The notes: generated by a model from the letters alone, not told the origin. A stretch of 64,000 bases of DNA from Apricaphanius iberus (GCA_028564705.1 JAPXFQ010000166.1:62001-126000); one strand, 5' to 3'. Shown: positions 10,600-25,121, counted from the stretch's first letter. Numbers and translations: made by a program.

Positions 10600-11400
10600 A
10601 ACTAATCAGTTTACTTTTAGGACTGTGTTAAAATGCAAATTACATTAATGCACAAATTATGCATCCTACCATGCATATAGGCTGGACCAGAGGCCACATA
10701 ATGCCAGGGTAATTTGGTCAGCGCTGTCTACATGCAGTGTTAATGCACTTTGATATCTCCTGCTCTGGTTCAAATAAAGGGTGATATGTTAACTAGTTGG
10801 TGTTTGGGAAAACTGGATGAGCTTTGTGATAGCTTGGAGAAGAGAATCAGGGAAATTTTTCCCAAATTTTCATTTAAAAGACAGCTATGTTTTTGTTTGT
10901 ATTGATCATTGGAAGGGTTTTTTCTACTTCTTTTGCATTTCATTTCATTTATCTTGTTGTTGAAAATATTTACCTGCATCCAGTCTGGGCCAGATTGCCT
11001 GAAGTGCACATTTGTTAACATTCAGTCTATGATTTATCTGAATTCATCCTATCTGTTGCAGAATTATATCCTGATGAGGCTGGTTTGTTGCAAAGCCTTG
11101 GCCTGGAGGATCTTTGCTGCCCGTGACTAACAAACACACGCCTACCACTAATTGATTGTCTTGTGTTTTATTTATGGTGCAGTAGTAATTAGTGGACAGC
11201 ATAATGTAAGCCATTCATTAGCACCTGGCTACCGCTATGGATTTCAGTGCTTTGTCTCAGATGCACACATCATTAAGGAGAAACAAAGAGTGGAATTTAT
11301 TAGCAAGGCTTTTTATAAATATTCTCCAAGTCAGTGTGCCTTTAAGGAAAAACAGAGGCCTGTAAAACTTTTGTGAGCTTTTGCTCACTGATTCCATTTT
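10600..11400. promoter_or_regulatory. candidate conserved noncoding block pair
   Basis: Two repeat-free blocks (about 10600-10780 and 11130-11300) contain ATGCAAATTACATTAATGC, CACAAATTATGCATCC, CACTAATTGATTG and GTAGTAATTAGTGG, which include octamer- and homeodomain-like cores. The intervening stretch is plain. The role is inferred only. Confidence 0.3.
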
Positions 11401-12662
11401 CTGCAGAATATGTTAAGGAAAAGCAGTATAAATTTAATTTTAATTGTTTTGTACACACGCCAGTGAAAAGGAACTGATTGGATACAGTTCAGAGACAGTA
11501 TATTAATACGTTATTTTCATATGTTAATTGCTTTGCATAATCTCCCTCCTTTGCTTGGTTCTGAGGTACCTGGCATTGAGAAAGGGGCAGAAGAGAATAG
11601 AAGACTCCAATTTACATAAAACAAACTTCTCTGAACAGTAAATAATAATGCATCTGCAAGCTAAAGGTGTGTTAACTAACAGATAGCACATCTTCATAAT
11701 TTATGGTCCACCTGTTTCAGTGCTTTCGAGTCCATTTTCCTCTGTCTGGTTTTAAAGAAATCTTGTTACTGGAGAATTGACTGGAATGAATTGAGATTTT
11801 AATCCCATTGACTTTCTAGCATGGAAATGCACACTATTAGGGAGATATAATGGTGGGCCTTGTAATCAAAGACACTTGTATTCAGCTCTGTACAATAATG
11901 AATCTCATCAAATGTTAAAGCTTGGGTCGTGCGTGTGGGGCTCAAATTTCAAGCTTTTTGACCATCCCCATTTGAGGAATTCCTGTGGGACTGTGTGATT
12001 ACTCAAGTTTAGCAGTTTATTGCCTCATCTTTCAATAGCCACTGAAGCACAAAATTCTCATCTAGGTTGCTCTTTTTTTCCCTCCCCTTGAAGAACAGGC
12101 CAATATAGAGTGCAGAACAGCTGCTCAGATCCCGAGGAACTGCTGTTGGCACCACAGTGTTATTAGCTGCCACCATCATTGTCCATTCACTGTGTCATTT
12201 GAACGAATAAGGGCTACATTTTGTGACAAAAATCAGTCAAGTGATTTTAATTGCAGACACCATACGAGCATAAAAACAGGAATTACATACTAAAGGAGAG
12301 ACACTGTAAAGAGAAATTTAAAAAACTTGTCGATAAAGATTTTTTGCTCTAAGGGTTCGTTTCTAATTTAGGTTGTTCTGCAGAATGTAAAAACATATGG
12401 ATACCTATTAGATACTTATATTGAGTCCTGTTTCACACTTTGTACATCTTACCGTACTTACATGTTGTCTGAATTCACTCTGAAAGGTAGGGGTGAGCCA
12501 ATGCATTTGTGATATAGGGAAGGGTTATTTAGTAGGGTCAGTGGCCTTGAATTGACAAAAACGAGAAAAGCCTTGTAAAAGGTTTTATTTTGTAAAGATT
12601 AAGAAATCCCCATTTTACACAAAATCATGGTTTCACACATCATGACTGTGTTTTAAAGGATT
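11401..12662. other. anonymous intergenic DNA
   Basis: No gene or recognised repeat. Parts such as 11500-12200 are complex and repeat-free and could include conserved noncoding sequence, but nothing specific can be claimed. Confidence 0.4.
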
Positions 12663-12670
12663 TTAGATCC

Positions 12671-12752
12671 ATCCGTCTGTCCGTGCCTATCTCCAATCAT
12701 CGGGGAAGAGGCGGGGAACACCCTGGACAGGTCGCCAGTCCATTGCAGAATC
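12671..12752 (-). mobile_element. 5'-truncated SINE (GGAT-tail family) with target duplication
   Basis: The minus strand carries the 3' part of the family seen complete at 54506-54874 (core GGACTGGCGACCTGTCCAGG) ending in GGATGG-like units. TTAGATCC occurs on both sides (12663-12670 and 12753-12760), as expected for a target-site duplication, so this is a true short insertion, not a broken remnant. Confidence 0.7.
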
Positions 12753-12884
12753 TTAGATCCAAATAAAAATCTTGAGTCTTACTTTCAATGTGCACAACAC
12801 ATTGGGACGCCCACTGTCCAATGACTGGTCATGCAAAACAGAAATGGAAAACTTGTTTGGAGTGAAAATTACAACTTGACTACT

Positions 12885-13615
12885 AATGAGTATTCAGAGG
12901 AGAATGGGCAGGCTGGTTTGAGATTATAGAAAGGTAACTATAACATGAATAACCCCTTATTACAACCACGGTATTCAGGATACTTTCTCAGAATACATGT
13001 CAAACAGCAAATGGGCTACAGCAACAGAAGACCTCAATGGATGCCACTATCTTAGTTAAGAACAGGAAACTAAGGCTACTATTTTCACAGACTTTCCAAA
13101 ATTGGACAATAGCAGGTTGGAAAAAAGTTACCTAGACTAATGAGTCGTTCAGATGGTATGGTCAGAATTTGGCAAAGCCATCATGGAAGCGTAAATCTAT
13201 TCTGTCTTTTACAAGCTGTACTGTACTGTACAAGTTGCTAGCTGTACTGTAAAAACATCAGGATATTTTCTTAGAAAACTTCTCGTTCACCTTTCTTCCA
13301 GCTAAGCATCATGTAAATCATACAGTCTACTGTAACCATTGTTGCTGACGATTCCCATATTTTTAAGCTCTTCTCCTTCCAGGTGGATAACTCCCCTATC
13401 TCAAATCTCAGCTCATCACAAAATAGTTCCTTGAATATGATGATGACTTCACTGTGGCCTCCACAGTCACCAGATCTCAACACAACAGAGTCAATCTCAT
13501 AATTGAAACTGAAAATACTGCAACAACATTGTGTTGAATTTATGCCATAAATAATTAAGACACTTCTGAAGGCAAAAGACGGCTCAACCCGCTACTAGCA
13601 ACATGTATGCTTTTG
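12885..13615 (+). pseudogene. decayed Tc1-like transposase
   Basis: The plus strand follows the coding sequence of a common fish Tc1-like transposon: a MGRLV-like start near 12900, GYSNRRPQWMPLS-like text near 13012-13055, an N-W-T-I-like stretch near 13100 and QSPDLNTTES near 13460-13495, the block that normally reads SPDLNPIE and holds the last acid of the DDE triad. Tc1 transposases cut and paste DNA at TA sites. Many frameshifts, stops and a missing 5' part make this copy dead. The stretch 13535-13615 matches the 3' flank of such elements. No terminal inverted repeats remain. Confidence 0.75.
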
Positions 13616-16600
13616 AAAAGTAGCTGTAAAAAAAAAAAAACATTGTACCAAAGGAATATACCAAGGAATTCATTACAATGAATTTTTGTGAAGGAAAAAA
13701 ATATTTAGGAGACATAATACCTACCTTTTGAGTCCATTTGCTTACAAATCCCATACTCCTTTATTTTAATGTATATGATATTGGGGTCAATCATTAAATC
13801 AAGATGCTAATACGTGTTTAAATTAAAGAATTTCAAAACCCTCTACACACATGGTTTTAAATTGCTCTTTTATTCTTTTTCCTCTTAACATCTGCAGCAG
13901 AGAAGGCTCAAGCAGGTTGCATGAGCCAGAGTGATGTGATGCTGTTTTATATTTGAATGACTAAACGTGACCTTTGAGATTAGAAGAGGAGTTGCTTCCA
14001 GGGGGTGCTGAAGAGAGTCCCCGCTGCTATGAAGCTCATGTCCCTTTGATCCCTCTGTAATGAGACTAACACCAGGCGTTGTGGTCACTGAACACAATGA
14101 CACACCAATGGAGAGCAGACGGCTCTGCTGCCTGGTGTTACAGCTGGGTGTGTGCGTGTGTGTTGTGTGTCTTCAGGTAGTGCCTCGAGACATTCAATAT
14201 ATCCACTGGGGTTTACTATTTGACTATAATCCACTGCTTCATGCAGTAAATTGCCATTAACATGCCATGTGAATGATGTATGCAAATGTACACCATTTGT
14301 CATGCCAATTAAAAGGCCTCATATGGCAGTAGCACTCGTGGCATGTCTCATTTTCTCCACACAAGGAAAAGTTAGAGTTGAGGGAAAATAAATAGTTTTA
14401 TTTGTGCCGCGTGGAGCAAAGTTTTCGGTTGTGATGTTGGACGGCATTCCCACTGACCTGAACACCACTCCAGCGAAGCCCAGCTCTCTGAGACATCTTT
14501 AGAGATCCACTGAAGATCAATCATGACCGGGGCCGTCCCCACGAGACCCTTAGTAACAACCACTGATTGCTTTCTGCTGTGCAGGCCGTTAAGTGGAGTC
14601 TGGCAATGGCTCCTGGACAACACTTAACAATCAATCAGAGGACACAACCACTTCTCATTGCATCCCAGCTCTTCCCCTGCATTACACACAGACAATAATT
14701 CAGGTGGACACAAGTGACACTTAAGAATCACAGCCAGAGCGTGCCCCGTGATTTAACTTGAGGGGGATATGCCGCACTGCAAGAAACTTGATCTCCTGGA
14801 TTTTACAAAACCCCACCAGATGAGCTGACTTTTCAGCTATTGTCATTTGGACAATGCTAAAACAGTATGAAGGCATGAAATTGATGCTTACAAAGAGAGT
14901 TTAACCACCCATTCAGTTTGCTTTGAGAGGAGAGTGCGAATGAAGTCTCGTCTGATACTCACAGGAGTTCAAAATCTCATAATAGCAGCAAGGTTATGAG
15001 ACACAGCTGTAAACATTTTCCAAATATTTGGTTGAAATATCCTGTTTCAAATATTTCCAGCATTTTGCATCCACTGTTTACCAAGGACAAAATATAAAAA
15101 AACGAAATACAATATCAACAAATGAGAAATTAGCTCTTCAGTGCATCATGCCATTGCAGTGCAAATGTATCTAAAGCAGAAAGTCCCCCATAAAAGCCTA
15201 GATTTAAAATTTGCCTATTGATTAAGGATTCCATTGACTTAATGAACCTTCAACCCTCCATCAGATGACTGGCCAATATATGCACTAATCTCTGAAACGG
15301 ATGTCTGGCTGTGGTTCCTTTTAGATGAATTGATCTACTCAGCTGGGGAAATGGGCAAGTATTGATATGATTCTGGACGCTGTGGTGGATGTGTGTGATG
15401 GTAAAACACAAGTAACATGGGTCAGTGGGCAGAAAGTCAGAGAAAACCTTTAGTGACACTTTTTAAAGACAAATTGACATATTTTTGTGTCTGTGCTAAC
15501 TCTCAGTCCACCTTATTATGATATTTTGAAAACGAATTCTAAAGGCTTAAAAATGGATTTGCATTCCTATATGTTAGAGATTTGTACTTAATTTTTGTGT
15601 AATATTTCAATAGTAAACTCCTTTAATTTTTTTTTTTTTGATTTTCAGCCTTTTTGTAATAACATAAGAAAAAATGGGTCAATAAAACTAAAAGGAACCA
15701 ATAATGATTTCAGCTGAAAGTCACCGAAAGGCTAAAATCCATCTCCATGGTGGTCTAAACCAATCTCAACAACCTCCACAAGATCATCACAATAGTTTTG
15801 TGTGATGTTCAGGCCGCACAGCAGATATTTATCTGCACCCAAGGGAGGCAGAAACATGCGCACTCTCACCTCTCTCTTTTTGTTGAGAAAAATGCTCAGG
15901 ATCATTATTTTGGCACAGGTTACAACTTCTAACCGTTCATTCTTCTACAACATAAATCCATTTTTCAGTCTCCCTGCAATAATAAGCGTGAGTGCCATGA
16001 ATAATCACCAGTGTGTCAGCAAGCCGCATTGTAATCCTCAACGATGGGGAGTCTCAGATGGCATCAAATAATTTTGCCTGTCTCCCCCTCTGAGAGCGAT
16101 GCAGCCAAGAGTGTTTGATGTCCCTTCAGTTCATTTCAACCACAGAAAGGCATTTTGAGAAAATTGAAACAACCTATTTCTTCCTCTGATCTCCTTTTGC
16201 TGTACATCCTTGTCAGAAATGTTCAGCTGTCCTGTGACAAACAGTAATGAGTCAGCTGTACAGGTCAAAGGCCACTGACAAATCAAAGTACTTATTTGAT
16301 AAATTCCTTACTTGTCTCAAACTGATGAGCAAATAGTTAATCTAAAAACTCTTTTTCTATGGTGATGCCATGCTTAAGTGACATAATTAGGCACATGAAA
16401 TGGTTCAGACATGCGCCTAAATCTAAATTTATACAAAATAAATTACTTTACAATGTTATGTCATAAATGTTTTGATTTCTACAACATTTTTTATTTATCA
16501 TATGTAAATAGATTATGCTTTTTTATTGTCATCTGTCCCACTGCAGGGATCCTGGCATGAAGAGGACCAATACATTTAACCAATAATGTGTGCTTAAAGC

Positions 16601-16826
16601 GAAACACACAGGTATGTTATTTACTCTGTATAGACCGATCAAACCATGGTCTATACCTGCTTGTCTCTGCTGGGTCTTGGGCTAGAAATGGGATACAACC
16701 AAGATAAGTTGCCAGTCCATCACCATGAGAACAATTCACATCCAGGAACTTTCTCCTGCATGGATCAGTCTTAACAAATTCTTCACTGTGCAGCCAGGAG
16801 CACCAGCTCCACCCCTCAGTTTTCAT
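13616..16826. other. mostly unique intergenic DNA
   Basis: No gene seen. The block 14170-14350 is repeat-free and includes TTGCCATTAACATGCC, TGTATGCAAATG and GCCAATTAAAAGGCC, a texture like conserved noncoding DNA. A SINE-like scrap (GTTGCCAGTCCATCACC) lies near 16710. A poly-A run sits at 13628 and a poly-T run near 15630. Confidence 0.4.
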
Positions 16827-17214
16827 CCATCCATCCATTTTCTAAACCGCTTAATCCTTAAGGGGTCACGAGGGGGCTGGTGCCTATCTCCAGCTGTCAA
16901 CGGGCGAGAGGCGGGGGACACCCAGCTGGACAGGTTGCCAGTCCATTGCTGGTCAACACAGAGACAGACAGGACAAACAACCATGCACGCACACACTCAT
17001 ACCTAAGGAAAATTTAGAGATAACTATAGAATTATAGAGATAACTAGAATTAACCTGATAGTCATGTTTTTGGACTGTGGGAGGAAGCCGGAGTACCCAA
17101 AGGGAGCCCACACATGCACGGGGAGAACATGCAAACTCCATGCAGAAAGACCTGGGCCGGGATATGAACCCACTATCTTCTAACAGTGCTAACCAGTGCA
17201 CCACCATGCAGCCC
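16827..17214 (-). mobile_element. near full-length SINE (GGAT-tail family)
   Basis: The copy reads from CATCC repeats at the left (its 3' tail on the minus strand) to a tRNA-like head at the right. It holds the family landmarks GGACAGGTTGCCAGTCC, TTTTTGGACTGTGGGAGG and GGGGAGAACATGCAAACTCC. TTTTCAT on both sides (16820-16826 and 17218-17224) is a plausible 7-bp target duplication. Near 17015-17055 a short segment with AGAGATAACTA is duplicated in tandem within the element. Confidence 0.8.
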
Positions 17215-17279
17215 TTATTTTCATAATTTTGCCTAATTATAGTTCATGGATAAGTGATAGTGATATCAGCAGAGCCCAT

Positions 17280-17890
17280 AAGTAACATCTAAAAGGGTGC
17301 ATTTACACCTAACAGTCTGTGGACTCGGTTCGATTTGGGACCAAATATTAATGCCGTTTTTAGCTGTTGTTGTTTGCATTCACTATTAACTTTTTTCAAA
17401 TGAACCAAAGCTTTGAGCAACATGTTTACCTCCCCACCTGTGGTGGCGCTGTGGTGGTGCTGCACTTCGTAGTGCCACTCTGGGACACTTTCTGTACAGT
17501 GAAATGTAAAAAAACTAGGAGTGGCAGCAGTTGGCTGCTGCTTTTGACATGACGCGACTGAAACGGCTCCATATGAGGCAGTGTGCAATGATTAGGGGCA
17601 TATACAACTTCACAGCACAGATGTCCTTATTATACAAATGTTGAGCAAGGTATTTACAAGATCCAGCATCTATCTGTCCAGCATGTGCCGTTGTTTCAAT
17701 TGTATTTACCAGTATGCCCTTCACAATAGTCCACTTCCTGCTTTTGGTGTGCTCCCAGGTCCTCTTGCCATTCACATATGCATTTGAACTGAAGCAGACT
17801 TCGATTCAATCGTAACCTAGACTCCAATTTAAGTGGAATAAACAGGGCTAGTTTGAATAAACCCTGAGTGTCAATCTAGAACTTGTAGTA
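17280..17890. mobile_element. possible non-autonomous DNA transposon
   Basis: The block differs in composition from its flanks, and CCACTTCCTGCTTTTGGTGTG and TCGGTTCGATTTGGGACC recall fish Harbinger-like elements. No clear terminal inverted repeat or target duplication was found. The identity is weakly supported. Confidence 0.25.
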
Positions 17891-20800
17891 ACCACCTCTC
17901 ATCTACCCACCTCAGTATCAACTACTGGTTGTAAATGTGCATTGGTAGCTGATCAAACAGGATTTTAAATACCTCTTTAGTTCGTCTTTAAATTGCCTAA
18001 TTTTCAATGATTTTTAATGTCTGAAAATGTTATTATTACCTCCGTTAACCCTAATTATCTTAGGCTACATGTGTTACGATCTGTTGGACTTTGATTTTAG
18101 CTTGCTTATAATGCATATTTTGTTCTAACGACAAATCCATCCATGCTAGCATCCAAGCAGGCACATATAGTGGTGGTGGTGGGGTCTTGGGCATCTACCC
18201 CTTTCATCCATGATGTTCTAGGTGCCAAATTTTTTCTTTTTGGGGGGGGCGGGGGAGAGTTTGCATGTGTGTGGAGACTTGCATGTGCCTCATACTAGTG
18301 CCTTTACATCAATATTTAAGTATTAATAAAACTGTAATAGCAATTTAGCTAAATAAAATGATCTGGCTGCTGTCAGTCACATGATGGCCATTAACCAATA
18401 ACTCTGCCTCCACTCTTCAGCTGCTCTGCTTTGCACCTGAGGCTGCTGGTAAATAGGGGATAAAGGACATAATAGCTACAGGAGTTTAAATTACTTAATG
18501 CACTGTGCAATGTTTTATGCAATGTATTTTGTTAGTAGATTACTAGATTATAGTATCTATGCTATTATAGTATACTAGATTACACACTGTCTACTTTTTA
18601 ATTTGTCTTCGGGCAACTGAAAAAGTAAAATGAGCATGCTTTGTGTGCACCTTTCAACTGCATGGCAAAACATTATCTCTCCCTTTACTATAATGCCTGC
18701 CAACATCAATACCAAGCCCATGGTAGAGGGCATATTTAAAATAGGCATATTTGTTAAGAAAAATTAAGTCTTGATTTTGAAGTAACACAAAAGGGGTTTC
18801 AGATAATGCTCCCGCCCCAAACACAGACTTTCAAGTTCATTACACTGCCCTGGGTTTTACAAAATTCTGGGTGTGCTACAGACTGGGAGAAAAAATTAAG
18901 CAGCCTCAGTCGGTCCCTCCACTCTGATTTAGGCAGCCTCCATCATGATATAAAAAGGCGGCACTGCGACTTTCATTTGAGGAACACGCCTCAAAGCGCA
19001 GGTACAGCCTACCTTTGTTCGCTCTCTACGCTTTTCACCTAATGTTAACAGGCACGTCCTCAATGCTGCACACCGGATCTGGGCTGGAGGTGGAAGACCG
19101 TAAAGTAGTTAAATTACTGCTGTAGCACCTCAACCAGAAATGTTCAGTCCATAGACTTTGCAGCTCACATCTAAAAATGTCACATAAACAGTAACCAAAA
19201 ATAGCCAACTGTACCAAAATGTCGGACTGGAGTACGTATCAAAAGCCAGATATTTCACAGTTCGATAAAAAAAATGTCCCAAAATTGATATTTATACATG
19301 TGAAAATTTTAATAGTACATTAAATGTTTTCGTCAAATATATTAATTTATTCTTATCCAAATAAATATGTATTATTTATATTTTTTAATTATTTGTAGTT
19401 TTAATAATATTTTTACCTCATCGTTGTGTGCCAAAGATACCGTGAATGTATTCTATCGCTTGACTTTTAAAATCTAACTACACCGGTATAGAACTAGTTT
19501 ATGAGCTTTTTTGATCTTTAAGCTGTCGGCAGCTTAGCTGCTGTGGAGGTTAACAAGTTAGATATGGTGGTTTAGTTAGTGAGACACAGCAGCAAGTTAA
19601 ATTATTTCATAATGTACTTCTTTAATCAGCTCCCAGCTCTCCTATGGTCTTTTTATGTTTATGGTATTTTGTTCAACACAGCCCAGCAGCATTGTCTCAA
19701 TAGCAACATTTTACCCCATCAGATAAAAAACAGGTTACTTGTGCTTTGCATTGTCCTCATCTAAAGACACTGATATTGTGATTCCCAGTTAGATTCTTGA
19801 TTAATATTGGATATTTATATTCAGGATGATATATGTAAGTAAGTTATGTTGTTTAAGATGTTTTAAAATCTTTGTTTTAACTTTGAGCACCTGGCCATAA
19901 AGGTCTGCACAGCATGGACGTAAAATTGCATATGGACGGTGTGGACATGTGCCTTCCAATATTCCAATGTGCTGAATTGTCCACAACGAATGAAAATTAT
20001 ACGTTCATGTTGACTCTGCCCTCTTTAGTTCCGCCCAATGTATTTTGTGATTGGCTTTGTTTCCAGTATGTTGTTGTGGTTGTGTTCTGGACCGAAGTTT
20101 AATATCAACTAAGCATGTCGAGCAAAAAAGGAAGTGATAGGACATTCGGAGCTATTTTCATTTTCACAAAACTGTAAGTTAGTCAAACAACAAATGCCAA
20201 TTCTTTGTAACACTAACGATCACATATGCTATACCTATTTTAAGGGATAATGCAATGTCATTGGAAGATCTGATATGACACATGGGACACCGGTGAGGAG
20301 AAGCAGACGAGTCTTGGTTTTTTAATTCGTCCTGAAGGGACATACATTGTATCCGATGTCAACAGCCAGACATTAGCCTATTATATTGCCTAGTATTTAC
20401 AAGTTTTACAGCCAGAACACGGGGGCCGCTCTGTTGGCTTTTGCTAACTTCCAGTTAGCACAGTTACTGGGTGTTTTAGACTGAGGACATACGCAAAAGA
20501 ATAACTCGCAATCTCCTATATGAAGAGCTCCCGAACTTGACAATGGAAAAATGGATATTGTGAAACTCAAAAAGGGTTATTCTGTCACATATTGTGCCAT
20601 ACCTAGTTTCAGCAACTCATAGAAACGCTTGAATGAATGGTTTTAAAGAGAGTGCTACCTCGCGGCTTCAGACCCGACCATCTTCGCCACCAAGCGGGCT
20701 CAGCATGGCAACAAAACTAAGCCAGGGAAAGAGGGAAAGCTGTGACATCAAATCAAACTACAAGAAGCATGACGTGCATGCCATGTGTGCAGTGGCTGCA

Positions 20801-23593
20801 AGCATGTACAACGTGTGTGCCAAATGCAAAGTATTGACTGTTACAGCATGCGTGTGTTTCTTTATTCATTTAGAATCAATGAAACCTATTCTTTATTTGG
20901 TTAACTGGTTATTGAATGTGGTCTTGTTTGGTTTATAAAAAAGTGAACGTATCCGGTTGGATGGTGGGGCCGGGGCGTTACGCCAAATTGGGTCCCCACC
21001 AATGTGAACATCAAAGTTACACCCTTCCTGCACAGCTGTATCCAAGGTTCATTACTCTAGTTAAATACCCTCTGACATACTTTTCATTAACAGGTGGGGT
21101 TCTTGACACCTAAAAGATAACAACTCTGGTGCATGTCTTGAGTGAAAAGAATTAAAATGGCACCTGACCTGCTTTCTGATTCATTTGGTTGGGTGGAAAC
21201 TAAGCAAAATTTTCATGCCAACCATTTTGTCTTTTAATAAAAACAAAAGTAAATAATCCTTAAGTTATAAAACCTAATATTCAGAATACTGGTGCCAGAG
21301 AACAATGGGGAATATCAAAGCTCTGATCTCAATATACCTGCACTAGTCAGAGCAGGAACATATTTAAAGTGGCACACATACTTGTAAGATGAGACAGTTT
21401 GTTCCAGAAAATCCCTAATGATTTTTTTCATGTTTACACCCACACATTTATTTTTATATTCAAACATACATGGCAAGGTAGGAAACTATAAAAGCAAGTT
21501 AAAGGTTTGCTGAAAAAATATATTCCCCACCTACTGGTAATGGACTCTTGCAACTTTTTTCGTTGGCATTTTGGAACTTATGCTTTGAAATGTCTTTCTA
21601 TAAAGGATAAATAAATAAGTATATAAATAATAATTATGAAAAAGAAAGTAATAATTTCAGAAAGATGCCTAAAGGGTTAATAAACAACTCAAAAAAATAA
21701 ACAGATGAATAAACACTAAAATCTATTTAAACGATAGGAACATCCAGTGATATATGGAGAGTTCTAATGTTTTACATATTGGCCAAGGTTTTAAAGCCTT
21801 GTCAAGGAGGTGCTTATGTTTTGATTGATTTGTTGCACCTCTTTTACAAAAGATTTCTGTGGAAAACATTACTTTAAATATACTATTTGCTTTCTTTTTA
21901 TGAAGAGATGTCTCTTTCTGTGTAGAATAAGATAACCATTGTGGAGTATATCTAACACCAAACAGATGATAGAGCATACCCCTTATTTGTTTATGCAAGT
22001 TAAATTAGCACATTGAAGCTGCAGTGAAAAAATGGTTTTGCATGTGTTTGTTGTATTGTTATACATATCATTGAAGCAAATTGCCTTGAGATGATTCATA
22101 TATGTTATATACTACATATTAGATCACTCCGTGAAGAAATCTATGACAGATCACCAGCATCAGCTATGACACTATTGTATAAACCTGACAGTGATGAACT
22201 GAGAAGAGAAACAACTCATCAGAGAAGGGAGTTGTAGTCTTGGAGTCTAGCACACAAGATTGGCTTTCTTCTTTCTCCCCACTCACCCTTATTCTATCCC
22301 TTTAACATCTCTTTAACCACCAAAAAGTTTATTATCCTGTATCTTGTTTGATTCAACTAACATCTGCCAACGACATATTTAAACCACTGGTATTTTGCAA
22401 AATATTGAAGTACCGGAAAAATAACATAAACATTAGCCAACAATGGTAACTCTGAAGTTATGGTTCTTTTTGGTTTGTCAAATATTCTGTTTCTTTACTT
22501 GTCCTCCTAATGAATCTCTGGCTCACAGCATTTAGTACACTCAAAAAAAGGATTTGCTGGATGAACACAATTTGATCATAGTACCCATGTCCACATAATT
22601 AAATCAAGTACAAAAACCCCTTTTTGACCATGTCAAACATTTGGCATTTGGTGGTTGGATTTAATCACTTTAGAATGGAACACCATATTATCCTTACATT
22701 GACTCAAAATTATTTATTTAGGTATGTAGAGTTGAATTTGCTTTAATTCTTTCTACACCACTTAAAAACTTTAGAAAAGCACAATTAAATATTGCTGTAT
22801 GATCAAATTCTTTGTTAATCAAGGCAGTAATGATTAAGTCTTTGCTTAGATACAGATGATACTTAGCCTCATAATTACTTTTGATAAATTTCTAGACATT
22901 AAGAAAAAAATAAATAACTGGACTGTTATCTTACCTGAGACATTGAGACCACCCCCTTCTGTATTCTTCTTCCAATGACTCCCCCTTTTTGTCACCTAAA
23001 ATATAACAGGACAGTAGTTTATAATGAAGGCCATGCACTTTAAAAAGTGCCAATGCAGCCATCCTCATCTGTGTCTAATATGCAAAGATGCATCTTAATT
23101 ATTAGCCTTTGTGTTTATGGGGAATTGTACTTTATTTGACTTAACATTACACTTCGAAAAGCTGTGTCTGCTCAAAGCTCTAAAGACATCCTTTATTTTA
23201 TATCAACAAAGAAAAATGACTCCATTATTAAAGAAGAACTAACAGTCAGTGAAAAGTAACTTCATATATTTTTAACTTATCTACTTCCAACAAAAAAATG
23301 TAATACTGTATCATACAGAAGCACAGAGCTGCCATCAAGGTAATTTAGATTACAATATTGTATTACTGGTATAGCCCTGTGTGTTCTGAGTTCCTTCTAA
23401 TGATTCACATGATTATTACAAAGCTCTCCAACATGCTAAACAACAGTAAAATCTCACCATGGCTCAATCCAAGCATTAAGTACAACAAAGTACAAAGTTA
23501 TCAGTTTCAATTGGTGAGATATTTTCTCAGCAACTTCATCAACAATTCATTATGTTATAAGACAAATATACTGTATATTGTGATATATCATTG
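17891..23593. other. long anonymous intergenic stretch
   Basis: No gene or RNA is recognised. Minor items are a TGG-repeat near 18170, a G-run near 18241, an ACTAGATTA direct repeat at 18540-18590, and a GC-richer patch at 20400-21010 with no identifiable product. A TIR-like start (ACACTCAAAAAAAGG) near 22537 may mark a decayed miniature element. Confidence 0.4.
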
Positions 23594-23913
23594 AAATGGT
23601 AAATGGTCTGTACTTGTGGAGCACTTTATCTAGTCCTGAGGACCCCAAAATGCTTGACTACATTCAGTCATTCATCCATTCACACACTGGTGATGAAAAA
23701 CTACATTTTAGCCACAGCTGTCCTGGCGCACACAGACAGAAGTGAGACTGTTGAATACTGTCGCCACTGGGCCCTCTGACCACCATCAGTAGGCAATGTG
23801 GGTCAAGTGTCTTGCCAAAGGACACAATGACCAAGACAGACGGAGCTGCAGTTTGAACCAGCAACCCTCAGATTACAGGTCGAGCTCCCACCACCTAAAT
23901 CACAGTTACCCCA
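23594..23913 (-). mobile_element. SINE of a second family (GTAAATGG tail)
   Basis: The minus strand has a tRNA-like head at the right and ends in CCATTTACCATTT at the left. Landmarks are GGACACAATGACC, CCACCATCAGTAGGCAA and ACATTCAGTCATTCATCC. A plus-strand copy is at 51249-51492 and a partial one at 34141-34276. Confidence 0.7.
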
Positions 23914-25121
23914 AGACAAGAAAAGTATCATGTTATAACTAGAACACTTTCCTGTTGAAAAAATATACATTCATGGTGAAAAATATATTATCATTTTACT
24001 ACAATTGTTTATTATCTTAGATTTTAAAATGTTTCTAAGGTTATAAATATGTATATTGTAATGGCATGATATTAAATTGTTGAAATGTGAGAAAGTATTT
24101 TGTTAGAACAAAAAAGTTTTCACATTATAAGGTGATGGAGGCTACTGTAGCTCTATTTTTGTCTTGCATGGGTGGCAATTTATGTAGATTTTTTTTGTGG
24201 CATTTCATTGATCTAGTCTATTGATGAATTTGATATATGTCTGACATGTAATGTTAATAAATAGCTTCAAACTATGTGTTGCCAAACATTGCATTAAAAA
24301 GTGTGCTAGATCTATTTCTGTATTTTAACAATACATTTTGGCTATACATTTTACACCATGGGAAAGCTTATTTGTCTCCCTTTAGATAGTGTCACAGCTG
24401 TATATAAAATTAATTTGTGGTTGAGCAGCAATGTTGAATAATCTTTTTTGCTAATGCCCATTATTTTATTCTTTTATATACTCTTCTTGGGTGCCATTTA
24501 TTGAAATAAATTTTGATAAAATGAGACCTATTGACTTTTTTTTTATTTAACAAACAGGACCCTGATTAGTGAAGAGCAGAACTGCAGACAACAGAACATC
24601 TTTGCTGCTCTTCATACTAGTCAAACATCTGGTCACACACTCTTATTGGATTCTTGAAGCAGCATTTGTTGCAAGTCATTCGTGTAGGTCATTCTGGCAT
24701 TAAAGCTACGATATTTAAGAATTATTCATTGAATTAATCACACAAAACTCTAATGTCCCAACCATGTTGCAAGGAAGGTTACATTGAAACAGTTTTGGTC
24801 TCAGCCAGCTGGGTGTAAATTTTTGTTGTTTTAAAAACGCTGCTACAGGACATTTACAATATCTTTCCCGCACGTTTGACACGTCTATTATTACTAATTG
24901 GTCTTGCCTCTCTTGACCACAATCTGCAAATGCATAGAAATGGAGATCCATCAGAGCAAAAGTGGTAATGACGTGTCATAATGAAAATAGTAAAAAAATA
25001 AAAATTATTCATCCCAATATCTTTGTATAGAAAGTATGCAACGCCAGAATTTCATTCTTTTTCTCTGTTAACTAGTCCACAAGCTATTGCCAAAGCATCC
25101 ATATTTATTTACTCATCAAAC
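23914..25121. other. anonymous AT-rich DNA
   Basis: Nothing recognised on either strand. Confidence 0.45.
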
